Counted from the stretch's first letter, positions 16,300 to 23,783 are shown. The stretch: 28,545 nt of DNA from Bacteroidota bacterium (GCA_021778375.1 JAJYCM010000005.1:1-28545), one strand, 5' to 3'. Translations and numbers: made by a program. The notes: generated by a model not told the origin, from the sequence alone.

Positions 16300-17208
16300 A
16301 TGATAATTAATCAACATCAAAGAACATTTAAAGAAGAGATTGAAAAAGTTAAAATACCTCTTGGTAAAAGACCGGACTGGTTGAAGGTAAAATTGCCCTC
16401 CGGAGAGAATTATAATGATGTGAAATCATTAATGCGCGAGCAACATCTTCACACAGTTTGCGAAGAAGCGCGATGCCCAAATATTGCGGAATGCTGGAAT
16501 AATCGGTCTGCGACATTTATGATCTTAGGAGATACTTGTACTCGTAGTTGTGGATTTTGTAATATTAAAACTGGAATGCCAACAGAACTAGATATTAATG
16601 AACCTAGAAGAGTTGCAGATTCTGTAAAAGAGCTTGGATTAAAACATGTAGTTATTACTTCTGTAAATCGCGATGAGTTAATGGATGGCGGTGCCTCAAT
16701 ATTTAATGAAACAATTAAACTAATTAATTTAAGTATGCCTGATACGACCGTAGAGATTCTAATTCCGGATTTCAAAGGTGATGAAAATGTCTTTCAAATA
16801 ATTATGAAGAATCCACCGGATATTTTGAATCATAATTTGGAAACAGTACCAAGATTATATCACGCCGTGCGTCCTCAAGCAAAGTATGAAAGAAGTTTAG
16901 CCCTAATAAAGTGGTTCAAGGGAAACAATTTGAGAATGAAAAGCGGAATAATGGTGGGCATAGGTGAAAAGACAGAAGAAGTTTTAGAATTGATGAGAGA
17001 TTTAGTAGATAATGGATGCGATATTTTAACGATAGGGCAATATTTACAACCAACAAAATTGCATTTGCCGGTTGACAGATTTGTTACTCCGGAAGAATTT
17101 AGAATGTACAACGTAGAAGGACTTAAAATGGGTTTTAAGATTGTTGAATCTTCACCTTTAGTTAGAAGCTCTTATCACGCCGATAAACATGCAAGAGCAA
17201 TTTTCTGA
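16300..17208 (+). CDS. lipA: Lipoyl synthase LipA
   Basis: Radical-SAM enzyme inserting two sulfurs into octanoylated lipoyl domains, completing the cofactor that LipB starts. 302 aa. The auxiliary 4Fe-4S cluster motif C-x4-C-x5-C is at Cys54, Cys59 and Cys65 (C-E-E-A-R-C-P-N-I-A-E-C), and the radical-SAM C-x3-C-x2-C at Cys80, Cys84 and Cys87 (C-T-R-S-C-G-F-C). The C-terminal R-S-S (289-291) supplies the auxiliary-cluster serine. AAGGA precedes the ATG at 16300. It is the last gene of the dehydrogenase operon, so E1, E2, E3, LipB and LipA can be made together. atpD follows 83 bp later from its own promoter. Confidence 0.96.
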   Translation: MIINQHQRTFKEEIEKVKIPLGKRPDWLKVKLPSGENYNDVKSLMREQHLHTVCEEARCPNIAECWNNRSATFMILGDTCTRSCGFCNIKTGMPTELDINEPRRVADSVKELGLKHVVITSVNRDELMDGGASIFNETIKLINLSMPDTTVEILIPDFKGDENVFQIIMKNPPDILNHNLETVPRLYHAVRPQAKYERSLALIKWFKGNNLRMKSGIMVGIGEKTEEVLELMRDLVDNGCDILTIGQYLQPTKLHLPVDRFVTPEEFRMYNVEGLKMGFKIVESSPLVRSSYHADKHARAIF

Positions 17209-17228
17209 TAAAAAATCCTCTCAGAATA

Positions 17229-17260
17229 TTTGTAAAGTCTTATGTTAATCATTAAATTTG
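17229..17260 (+). promoter_or_regulatory. Bacteroidota-type promoter for atpD-atpC
   Basis: TTTG (17229-17232), exactly 20 nt, TAAATTTG (17253-17260): a full match to TTTG and TAnnTTTG. The expected transcription start is near 17267, giving a leader of about 25 nt before atpD. This is the best match in the window. Confidence 0.7.
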
Positions 17261-17291
17261 ACAACTAAAATTTTAACCAATAAGGGTTCAA

Positions 17292-18701
17292 ATGAGCGAA
17301 ACAAAAGGAAAAATTATTCAAGTAATAGGTCCAGTTATTGACCTTGAGTTTGAAGAAGGAAAATTACCCACAATATATAATGCAATCAAAATCCCGAGGA
17401 TAAGCACTGAAGGTGTGAAGGAAGATTTGATTGCCGAAGTCCAAATGCATCTTGGCGAAGACCGGGTACGAGCAATAGCAATGGATTCTACCGACGGTTT
17501 GGTACGTGGCATGGAAGCTATTGATACTGGCAGCCCGATCTCTGTTCCCGTTGGCCCATCTACATTAGGGAGATTAATTAACGTAATCGGTGACGGTATT
17601 GATGGATTGGGAGAAATAAAGACTGAGAAAAGATATCCAATACATCGTCCTGCGCCACTATTTAAAAATTTATCGACAAAAAGTGAAATATTTGAAACTG
17701 GTATAAAAGTAATTGACTTGATTGAGCCATATTCAAAAGGCGGAAAAACAGGTTTATTTGGCGGTGCAGGAGTTGGTAAGACAGTAATTATCCAGGAATT
17801 AATTCACAACATTGCTCAAGAACATGGCGGTTATTCTGTTTTTGCGGGCGTTGGAGAGAGAACCCGTGAAGGAAATGATCTTTGGCTTGAGATGAAAGAA
17901 TCAGGCGTTTTATCTAAAACTGCTTTAGTATTCGGACAGATGAACGAACCGCCTGGAGCAAGATTGCGAGTCGCTCTTACAGGATTGACCATTTCAGAAT
18001 ATTTTAGAGATGAAGAGGGAAGGGATATTCTATTATTTATTGATAATATTTTCCGTTTCACGCAAGCCGGTTCTGAAGTTAGCGCACTTCTTGGAAGAAT
18101 GCCATCTGCAGTTGGTTATCAACCTAATCTTGCTACCGAGATGGGAGCCCTTCAAGAAAGAATAACCTCAACTGATAAAGGCTCTATCACTTCAGTTCAG
18201 GCAATTTATGTTCCCGCAGATGATTTGACCGATCCAGCTCCGGCTGCGGTATTTGCACATCTTGACGCTACTACCGTACTAAGCAGGCAAATTTCTGAGC
18301 TCGGAATTTATCCCGCAGTTGATCCTCTTGACTCAACATCAAGAATTCTTGAACCAGGTATTTTAGGTAAAGAACATTACGAAGTTGCTAAAAATTGCAA
18401 AGAGATTCTCCAACAATATAAAGACCTCCAAGATATTATAAATATTTTAGGAATGGATGAACTTTCGGACGAAGATAAAACTGTAGTAAGACGCGCGAGA
18501 AGGATTCAAAGATTTTTCAGTCAACCTTTCCATGTAGCTGAACAATTTACCGGTTACAAAGGAAAATACGTGAAGCTTGAAGATACCATTAGGGGCTTCA
18601 AAGGGATAATAAATGGTGAGTATGATGAACTTCCTGAATCAGCATTCCTATATGTTGGTACAATTGAGGAAGCAGTTGAAAAAGCAAAAGCGATGAAATA
18701 G
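17292..18701 (+). CDS. atpD: F1 ATP synthase beta subunit
   Basis: Catalytic subunit of F1F0 ATP synthase. 469 aa. P-loop G-G-A-G-V-G-K-T (157-164), the catalytic Glu188 in G-V-G-E-R-T-R-E, Walker B L-L-F-I-D-N-I-F-R-F, the DELSEED-equivalent loop M-D-E-L-S-D-E-D near 394-401, and L-D-A-T-T-V-L-S-R. It sits with atpC only; the alpha, gamma, delta and F0 genes are not in the window and the neighbours are unrelated, so the atp genes are split in this genome. Such a split with atpD-atpC together is known from Chlorobium relatives. atpC begins 2 bp after the stop. Confidence 0.98.
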   Translation: MSETKGKIIQVIGPVIDLEFEEGKLPTIYNAIKIPRISTEGVKEDLIAEVQMHLGEDRVRAIAMDSTDGLVRGMEAIDTGSPISVPVGPSTLGRLINVIGDGIDGLGEIKTEKRYPIHRPAPLFKNLSTKSEIFETGIKVIDLIEPYSKGGKTGLFGGAGVGKTVIIQELIHNIAQEHGGYSVFAGVGERTREGNDLWLEMKESGVLSKTALVFGQMNEPPGARLRVALTGLTISEYFRDEEGRDILLFIDNIFRFTQAGSEVSALLGRMPSAVGYQPNLATEMGALQERITSTDKGSITSVQAIYVPADDLTDPAPAAVFAHLDATTVLSRQISELGIYPAVDPLDSTSRILEPGILGKEHYEVAKNCKEILQQYKDLQDIINILGMDELSDEDKTVVRRARRIQRFFSQPFHVAEQFTGYKGKYVKLEDTIRGFKGIINGEYDELPESAFLYVGTIEEAVEKAKAMK

Positions 18702-18703
18702 AA

Positions 18704-19129
18704 ATGGCAGATTTATTTTTAGAAATAGTAACTCCGTCAAAGTCTTCTTTTTCAGGCAATGTAATTTCGATAACTATTCCAGGCACTATCGGTAGTTTCC
18801 AAGTACTAAAAAACCACGCACCTATTATTAGCACTTTTGAAATCGGAGTAATTAAAGTCGAACTATTAAATAAAGCTCCAGAGTATTTTGCTACAAGCGG
18901 AGGCACAGTAGAAGTTCTGAATAATAAGATTAGGGTTTTAGCTGATACGGTTGAACCCCTGGCTGATATTGAGTTGAATAGAGCAAAACTTTCTCTCGAT
19001 AGAGCTAAACATAGATTAGAAAATAGAAATGTAGAAGATATCAATATTGCGCGCGCTGAAGCTGCATTAGCAAGAGCTACGAACAGAATTAAACTGGTAG
19101 AAAAATACCAGAACGATAGCTCATTATAA
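18704..19129 (+). CDS. atpC: F1 ATP synthase epsilon subunit
   Basis: Rotor-stalk subunit that couples and self-inhibits F1. 141 aa, long form: N-terminal beta-sandwich (about 1-86, with S-K-S-S-F-S-G and G-T-I-G-S-F-Q-V-L-K-N-H-A-P-I) and a C-terminal helical hairpin (about 90-137, rich in Ala/Arg/Lys) that in the family can extend to block rotation. Only 2 bp separate it from atpD, so expression is coupled. It ends 24 bp before a strong intrinsic terminator. Confidence 0.94.
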   Translation: MADLFLEIVTPSKSSFSGNVISITIPGTIGSFQVLKNHAPIISTFEIGVIKVELLNKAPEYFATSGGTVEVLNNKIRVLADTVEPLADIELNRAKLSLDRAKHRLENRNVEDINIARAEAALARATNRIKLVEKYQNDSSL

Positions 19130-19153
19130 ACCTAAAAAATAATTTGAATGATT

Positions 19154-19187
19154 ATGGGATAGACTTTTCTATCCCATTTTTATTTTA
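19154..19187 (+). terminator. Intrinsic terminator of atpD-atpC
   Basis: Perfect 9-bp stem ATGGGATAG (19154-19162) / CTATCCCAT (19169-19177), 6-nt loop, followed by a T-rich run TTTTTATTTT. It lies 24 bp past the atpC stop. Confidence 0.9.
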
Positions 19188-19223
19188 AACTAAAAAGCCG
19201 CTTTACAAATTGCAAAACGGCTT
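19188..19223 (-). terminator. Intrinsic terminator of the sodA operon
   Basis: Read on the minus strand: AAGCCG (19223-19218), loop, CGGCTT (19200-19195), then a short T-rich stretch. Further pairing (TTT/AAA) extends the stem past one mismatch. It lies just after the sodA stop and is back-to-back with the atpC terminator. Confidence 0.8.
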
Positions 19224-19245
19224 AAGAAAGTGATTATTATGTAAA

Positions 19246-19854
19246 TTATTTGATTGAGGAAAATCTGGAAGCTACTTCTTCCCAATTAATAACTTTCCAC
19301 CAATTTTCTATATATTCTGGTCGGCGATTTTGGTATTTCAAATAGTAAGCATGCTCCCAGACATCCAACCCAAGAATAGGTGTACCTTTTATTTCCGCAA
19401 CATCCATTATTGGATTATCCTGGTTTGGTGTTGAAGAAACCATAAGTTTTCCGTTCTGAACTAATAGCCACGCCCAGCCCGAACCAAATCTTGTTGCCGC
19501 AGCAGTTGTAAACTTAGCTTTAAATTCATCGAAAGAAGTGAAAGTCGCGTTGATAGCATCCGCTAATTTACCTGAAGGTTTACCGCCCCCCCCTTGTTTC
19601 ATTATTGTCCAGAAGAGGGAATGATTATAATGCCCACCTCCGTTATTTCTTACTGCTGCCGGAACTTTAGAAGCTGTAGCCATCAATTCCTCGAGTGAAA
19701 GTTTTTCTAATTCTGTCCCGGTGATAGCATTATTAAGATTGGTTACATACGCGTTATGATGCTTCGTATAATGAATTTCCATCGTCATTTTGTCGATGTA
19801 TGGTTCAAGAGCATCATATCCGTATTGAAGTTTTGGCAATTCAAATTTACTCAT
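19246..19854 (-). CDS. sodA: Superoxide dismutase, Mn-type of the Fe/Mn family
   Basis: Dismutates superoxide. 202 aa, no signal peptide, so cytosolic. Metal ligands: His28 (M-E-I-H-Y-T-K-H-H), His78 (H-Y-N-H), Asp164 and His168 in the signature D-V-W-E-H-A-Y-Y. Subtype marks favour manganese: G-G-G-H-Y-N-H around 72-78 without the iron-type Gln, and Gln145 in T-P-N-Q-D-N-P. Cambialistic use cannot be excluded. Codons for Gly88-Gly91 create a run of eight G, unusual in this AT-rich DNA. AAGGAG precedes the ATG. It is the last gene of the minus-strand set hypothetical, IscA-type, sodA, with a 51-bp gap from the preceding stop. Confidence 0.96.
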   Translation of the reverse strand: MSKFELPKLQYGYDALEPYIDKMTMEIHYTKHHNAYVTNLNNAITGTELEKLSLEELMATASKVPAAVRNNGGGHYNHSLFWTIMKQGGGGKPSGKLADAINATFTSFDEFKAKFTTAAATRFGSGWAWLLVQNGKLMVSSTPNQDNPIMDVAEIKGTPILGLDVWEHAYYLKYQNRRPEYIENWWKVINWEEVASRFSSIK

Positions 19855-19905
19855 TTTTATTCTCCTTATAAATTATTTTTTATAGTTAATTTTTATTCTA
19901 AAATA

Positions 19906-20256
19906 TCAAACTCCGAATGATTCGCCGCATCCGCAAGTCTTAGATGCGTTAGGATTGTTAAAGACAAAACCTTTACCATCTAATCCATCAGTAAAATCCA
20001 ATTCAGTTCCTGATAAATAAAATAAGCTTTTACCGTCTACATACAATTTAATATTGTTTGTCTGGATTAATGTATCGGCTTCCTTTTGTTCTACATCGAA
20101 TCCCAATGTGTATGTTAAGCCAGAACAACCTCCACCTTTAACTCCAACTCGCAATCCATAATCCAAAGGGACATTGTTTTCCTTCATTATTTGCATTATT
20201 TCATTAGCAGCTTTTTCTGTTATCTTTATTTCTGGTTCAATTTGTATGAGTGGCAT
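19906..20256 (-). CDS. Fe-S cluster assembly protein, IscA/ErpA/SufA type
   Basis: A-type carrier that accepts and delivers Fe-S clusters. 116 aa. The three cluster cysteines are Cys44 in G-G-G-C-S-G and Cys108/Cys110 in the C-terminal T-C-G-C-G-E-S-F. L-R-V-G-V-K and L-D-F-T-D-G-L-D-G-K-G-F-V-F-N-N-P-N-A are family standard. Which paralogue (ErpA, IscA or SufA) cannot be told, as there is no isc or suf cluster beside it. The grouping with sodA suggests a link to oxidative protection of Fe-S enzymes; LipA and other Fe-S users are encoded nearby. Confidence 0.93.
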   Translation of the reverse strand: MPLIQIEPEIKITEKAANEIMQIMKENNVPLDYGLRVGVKGGGCSGLTYTLGFDVEQKEADTLIQTNNIKLYVDGKSLFYLSGTELDFTDGLDGKGFVFNNPNASKTCGCGESFGV

Positions 20257-20292
20257 ATATAGAATCCTTATTTCTAATTAAATATTTAAATG

Positions 20293-20586
20293 TCACAGTG
20301 GGTCGCCGATCTTTGTCGTAACGAATTCCGGATAGTTTAATTTCCATCCGGCTTCATTTATTTTTATTAAGATTCCTTGTTCTTCAAAGTGATTTGTTAA
20401 TTTTTCTGTAATGACTTCAGCTTCAGGCAGAGAAACTTTCTCGCCTTTCTTTTCTAAATATTTCATTACTCCATATTGCAAGTCTCTAAGAAAAATTTTA
20501 GAGTTATGGAAAACTGGAAATTTAGCCTTTAAAAAAGTCAGGAATAAAGAGTAATCATTTTGCAGAATATAATTTTTTTTCATCAT
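20293..20586 (-). CDS. Small conserved-looking hypothetical protein
   Basis: Not recognised. 97 aa from ATG 20586, which has TAGGGA upstream; an ATG nine codons earlier (20613) lacks such a site. No signal peptide, no membrane segment, and no cysteine, so it is not itself a cluster ligand. It has a Lys-rich start, two or three predicted helices (F-L-T-F-L-K, F-L-R-D-L-Q-Y-G-V-M-K-Y-L-E-K-K-G, E-A-E-V-I-T-E-K-L-T-N-H-F-E-E-Q) and a C-terminal strand pair (G-I-L-I-K-I then G-W-K-L-N-Y). The helix-helix-wing order could be a winged-helix fold (inference). It is first in the minus-strand group with the Fe-S carrier gene 36 bp downstream. The 299 bp between it and the thioredoxin gene hold both promoter regions; I found no clear consensus there, only the short dyad TATGT-AA-ACATA at 20779-20790. 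Confidence 0.7.
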   Translation of the reverse strand: MMKKNYILQNDYSLFLTFLKAKFPVFHNSKIFLRDLQYGVMKYLEKKGEKVSLPEAEVITEKLTNHFEEQGILIKINEAGWKLNYPEFVTTKIGDPL

Positions 20587-20885
20587 TTTATCCCTATTAT
20601 ATCGAAATTTCATATATATAATTAAATCTTTCTTTTGCTAACATTAATTTATTCTTTCATAAATTCAATTGTTGTGATTCAACTTGCATCCAATACGCTA
20701 GGTATTTTACCTCAAAAATAACCTTCGGAAACATTTTCCTCCTTCTATTTTTTACATAGGATAAAATAAATTTTATTATATGTAAACATACAGCATAATC
20801 CGAAGATTTTCAGAATCGATTTTATTCAATTTGCATCAAACTAAGTGTTAAAAATAAAAAATTTACAATCATTTTTGAGGAACAA

Positions 20886-21230
20886 ATGTTACAGACAAAT
20901 TTAAAACACATTTTATCGGAAGCAGATTTAAAAAAAGAAACAACTGAAAATGAAAATGTCATGGTATGCTGCGGAAGAATGGGACCAATGTGCGTGCCTG
21001 TTTATGGTATAATGGAAGAATTAGAATCTGAATATTCTCACGTCGCTTTCAGAGATATGGAATTCGATTCTCCAGATGCAAAGGCAATAAGAAATTTACC
21101 AGAGTGCAGAGGTTTTGCAGGGCTTCCTTTCACCGTGTATTTTAAGAATGGGAAAGTTGCAAATGCCACCAGCAGCATACAATCAATGGAACAGGTAAAA
21201 TCTATTCTTGATTCTGAATTCAAAAAATAA
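20886..21230 (+). CDS. Thioredoxin-fold protein lacking CxxC
   Basis: 114 aa, soluble. The thioredoxin fold is recognised from V-M-V (25-27, central strand), the helix after the active site (P-V-Y-G-I-M-E-E-L-E, 38-47, with the kink proline), D-M-E-F-D (57-61), the cis-proline loop G-L-P-F-T-V-Y (79-85) and K-N-G-K. In place of W-C-G-P-C-K it reads C28-C29-G-R-M-G-P-M-C36. Aligned on Gly-Pro, both catalytic cysteines are Met, and the nearby thiols are Cys28, Cys29 and Cys36. The reductase gene follows by 17 bp, so it is the probable redox partner, but with an unusual disulfide geometry or a different job (thiol peroxide, metal or selenium chemistry are guesses). Good site TGAGGA before the ATG. 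Confidence 0.8.
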   Translation: MLQTNLKHILSEADLKKETTENENVMVCCGRMGPMCVPVYGIMEELESEYSHVAFRDMEFDSPDAKAIRNLPECRGFAGLPFTVYFKNGKVANATSSIQSMEQVKSILDSEFKK

Positions 21231-21247
21231 TTTATGGCTTATTAAAA

Positions 21248-22192
21248 ATGCTTAATGAATATTATGACACTATAGTGATTGGTGGTGGACCGGCAGGTTT
21301 AACTGCCGGTATTTATCTTTCACGCTCGAAGATGAAAACGTTAATTTTAAATGAAGGAACTGTGGGCGGACAAATTATTTTAACTCATGAAATTGCTAAT
21401 TATCCCGGAATAGAGAAAATATCAGGCTATCAGTTAGCTAATGTTATGAAGAGTCAAGCAAAAAGCTTTGGTTGTACAATAAAGTCCAATATAAAAATTA
21501 CTGGAATGGATTTGACCGGAGAAGTAAAAGCTGTGGAACTAAATAATAAAGAAATTTATTCTGCTGGCTCGGTTATTTTCGCTACTGGGGGAAGATCTAG
21601 GAACTTAAATGTTCCAGGCGAAGAGAAATTTAAGGGTAAAGGGATTTCCTATTGCGCAACTTGTGACGGTGATTTTTTTCAGGATAAAAATATTATTGTC
21701 GTCGGAGGGGGTAATTCTGCGCTTGAGGAAGCTGTTTCGCTGACTAAATATGCAAGTACAGTTACAATTGTCCATCAATTTGAGAATTTTCAGGCTTTTG
21801 AACATGCAGTCGAAGAAGCCCAAAATAATCCGAAAATAAAATTTATAATGGAATCAAAAATTATAGAATTTATCGGTGAGAATTCTCTTGAGAAAGTTAT
21901 AATAGAAAATCAGAAGACTCTTGAAATTTCTGAAATGAATATTAACGGTGTATTTATTTTCATTGGATATCAGCCGAATACAGAATCTCTTAAAGGGATT
22001 ATACTTTTAAACGATAAAAATGAAATTATTGTTAATGAGAATTTCGAAACAAGCATCCCTGGAGTTTTTGCAGCAGGCGATTCAATTCAAAAAAAATACA
22101 GGCAAATCACCACCGCCGTTGCAGATGGAACAATCGCAGCCTTAAGTGCTATCGAATATATTAACATTACCAAAATATTAAATCATGCATAG
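21248..22192 (+). CDS. trxB: Thioredoxin reductase-like flavoprotein with atypical pyridine-nucleotide site
   Basis: Low-molecular-weight TrxR fold, 314 aa. FAD motif I-G-G-G-P-A-G (11-17), G-G-Q (40-42), the redox pair C-A-T-C (136-139), the second Rossmann motif V-G-G-G-N-S-A-L-E-E-A (152-162) and the C-terminal A-A-G-D (about 274-277). The HRRxxxR block that binds the 2'-phosphate of NADPH in E. coli TrxB is replaced: V-H-Q-F-E-N-F-Q-A-F (175-184) has Gln, Phe and Gln where the three Arg should be. NADH, ferredoxin or another donor is therefore more likely than NADPH (inference). Co-transcribed with the CxxC-less thioredoxin-fold gene. The fold call is firm; the name trxB is by fold and context. 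Confidence 0.88.
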   Translation: MLNEYYDTIVIGGGPAGLTAGIYLSRSKMKTLILNEGTVGGQIILTHEIANYPGIEKISGYQLANVMKSQAKSFGCTIKSNIKITGMDLTGEVKAVELNNKEIYSAGSVIFATGGRSRNLNVPGEEKFKGKGISYCATCDGDFFQDKNIIVVGGGNSALEEAVSLTKYASTVTIVHQFENFQAFEHAVEEAQNNPKIKFIMESKIIEFIGENSLEKVIIENQKTLEISEMNINGVFIFIGYQPNTESLKGIILLNDKNEIIVNENFETSIPGVFAAGDSIQKKYRQITTAVADGTIAALSAIEYINITKILNHA

Positions 22193-22317
22193 TTTTTTTC
22201 AAAGCTAAAACATCAAAATATTCTTGGCTACAAAGTCCATGCAATTTTGAAGGGCTATAGCATTATCGAAATTATTTGTAAATTCATTCTGTAAAGTTTA
22301 TTAAAGATGGAGACAGA

Positions 22318-23682
22318 ATGAATTTTAATTATTTAAAAAGACTTTCCATTATTTTATTTTTTCCAGCTTCTATAGCCTATAGCCAATCCGGAAAAGTTGT
22401 CCTAGTTTCAATGCCGGATGATCGGAACCCCGTTGAAACTTCAATCGCAATCAATCCCAAAAGTCCCAAAAACATAATAGCCGCTTTTCTTTCATACGAT
22501 AAAGGTCTACAGGGATTTACGGATTTTACTTGTACTTCATTTGATGGCGGCTTAACTTGGAAAGAAGTTAAAACCGATAACCCACAAAAAAGGATTCAAG
22601 GAGATGATGCTGTAGCATTCAGCAAAGATGGTATTGCGTATCATTCTTATCTTTCCTTTTACGGATTGGAAAATGAAAAATCAAAACGACCTTCATCTGG
22701 AATATTTATCAACTCTTCTTCAGATGGAGGAATTACCTGGCCGACACATTCCATTGTCGTAGATCATATAAATACTTCCGCACCGATGGAAGATAAACCT
22801 TATGTCGTTGTTGATAATTCGGATTTATCTAAATACAAAAATAATGTTTATGTGGCTTGGACACATTTCCAGAATTATGGGAGCAATGATCCTGCCGACT
22901 CCTCTCAGATATATTTCTCTAGCTCTATCGACAGCGGAAAAACATTTACCTCACCGATAAGAATTTCTACAACTGGCGGGGATTGCAGAGATAGTAGCAA
23001 CACTGTCGAGGGTGCAATTACTTCAGTCGGGCCAGAAGGTGAAATTTATATAGTATGGGCTGGTCCTAAGGGTTTGGTATTTACTGAATCAGTAGACGGT
23101 GGAAAAACATTTAGCCCAGAAAAAGTAATTGGCTTTATTTATCATGGATGGGATATGAAAGTCCAAGGTATTGAAAGAGCCAACGGAATGCCTGTCACAA
23201 AAACTGATTTAAGCAATGGAAAATATAAAGGATCGATTTACGTTAATTGGTCTGATGATAGGTTTGGCGATCCGGATATTTTTCTTAAATATTCGCGTGA
23301 TGGAGGTAAAACTTGGTCGAATACTATTCGCGTAAACGACGACAGCCTAAGAAACGGAAAAGCGCAATTCTTTACATGGATGTCTGTAGATCCGGTTGAT
23401 GGCTCCTTAAATATTGTTTTTTATGATAGGGATGATACTTTTGGAAACCTAACTGGTGTTACGCTTGCCAGAAGTATAGATGGCGGTAAAACTTTTGTAA
23501 ATTACAAACTGAATGTTGATTCATTCGACTGCAATAATAAAATCTTTTTTGGTGATTATACGGGTATTGACGCCTATGATGGATTTGTTATTCCAATTTT
23601 TATGCACTTTATTGACAAAATAAACATATCAGTATCAGCTGCGCTTTATCATTTTAACCCAGGTACACAAGAACAAAAATAA
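22318..23682 (+). CDS. Secreted Asp-box (BNR/sialidase-like) beta-propeller protein
   Basis: 454 aa. A signal peptide is evident (Lys/Arg start, hydrophobic L-S-I-I-L-F-F-P-A-S-I-A, cleavage probably after Y-S near residue 22). Six Asp-boxes of the S-x-D-x-G-x-T-W/F type start at residues 74, 134, 203, 258, 326 and 386, as expected for a six-bladed propeller. The sialidase F-R-I-P motif and arginine triad are not evident, so glycosidase activity is not supported; many such proteins bind rather than cut. No C-terminal sorting domain was recognised. GGAG precedes the ATG. It lies between trxB and an exported peptidase gene, each with its own gap, so operon membership is unclear. Confidence 0.82.
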   Translation: MNFNYLKRLSIILFFPASIAYSQSGKVVLVSMPDDRNPVETSIAINPKSPKNIIAAFLSYDKGLQGFTDFTCTSFDGGLTWKEVKTDNPQKRIQGDDAVAFSKDGIAYHSYLSFYGLENEKSKRPSSGIFINSSSDGGITWPTHSIVVDHINTSAPMEDKPYVVVDNSDLSKYKNNVYVAWTHFQNYGSNDPADSSQIYFSSSIDSGKTFTSPIRISTTGGDCRDSSNTVEGAITSVGPEGEIYIVWAGPKGLVFTESVDGGKTFSPEKVIGFIYHGWDMKVQGIERANGMPVTKTDLSNGKYKGSIYVNWSDDRFGDPDIFLKYSRDGGKTWSNTIRVNDDSLRNGKAQFFTWMSVDPVDGSLNIVFYDRDDTFGNLTGVTLARSIDGGKTFVNYKLNVDSFDCNNKIFFGDYTGIDAYDGFVIPIFMHFIDKINISVSAALYHFNPGTQEQK

Positions 23683-23783
23683 ATTTATCATCTAAATGGA
23701 GATATGATGTGCAAAATGTGTTCTTGAATTTACAAATTTATTATTAAGTTTATTCCGTAAATTAAATTATGAAGGAAGTTTTT

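Noticed and set aside
20713..20720. TATTTTTG on the minus strand as promoter for the Fe-S/sodA unit
   Set aside because: It fits the -7 consensus, but no TTTG or TTG lies 19-21 nt upstream, and the leader would exceed 100 nt.
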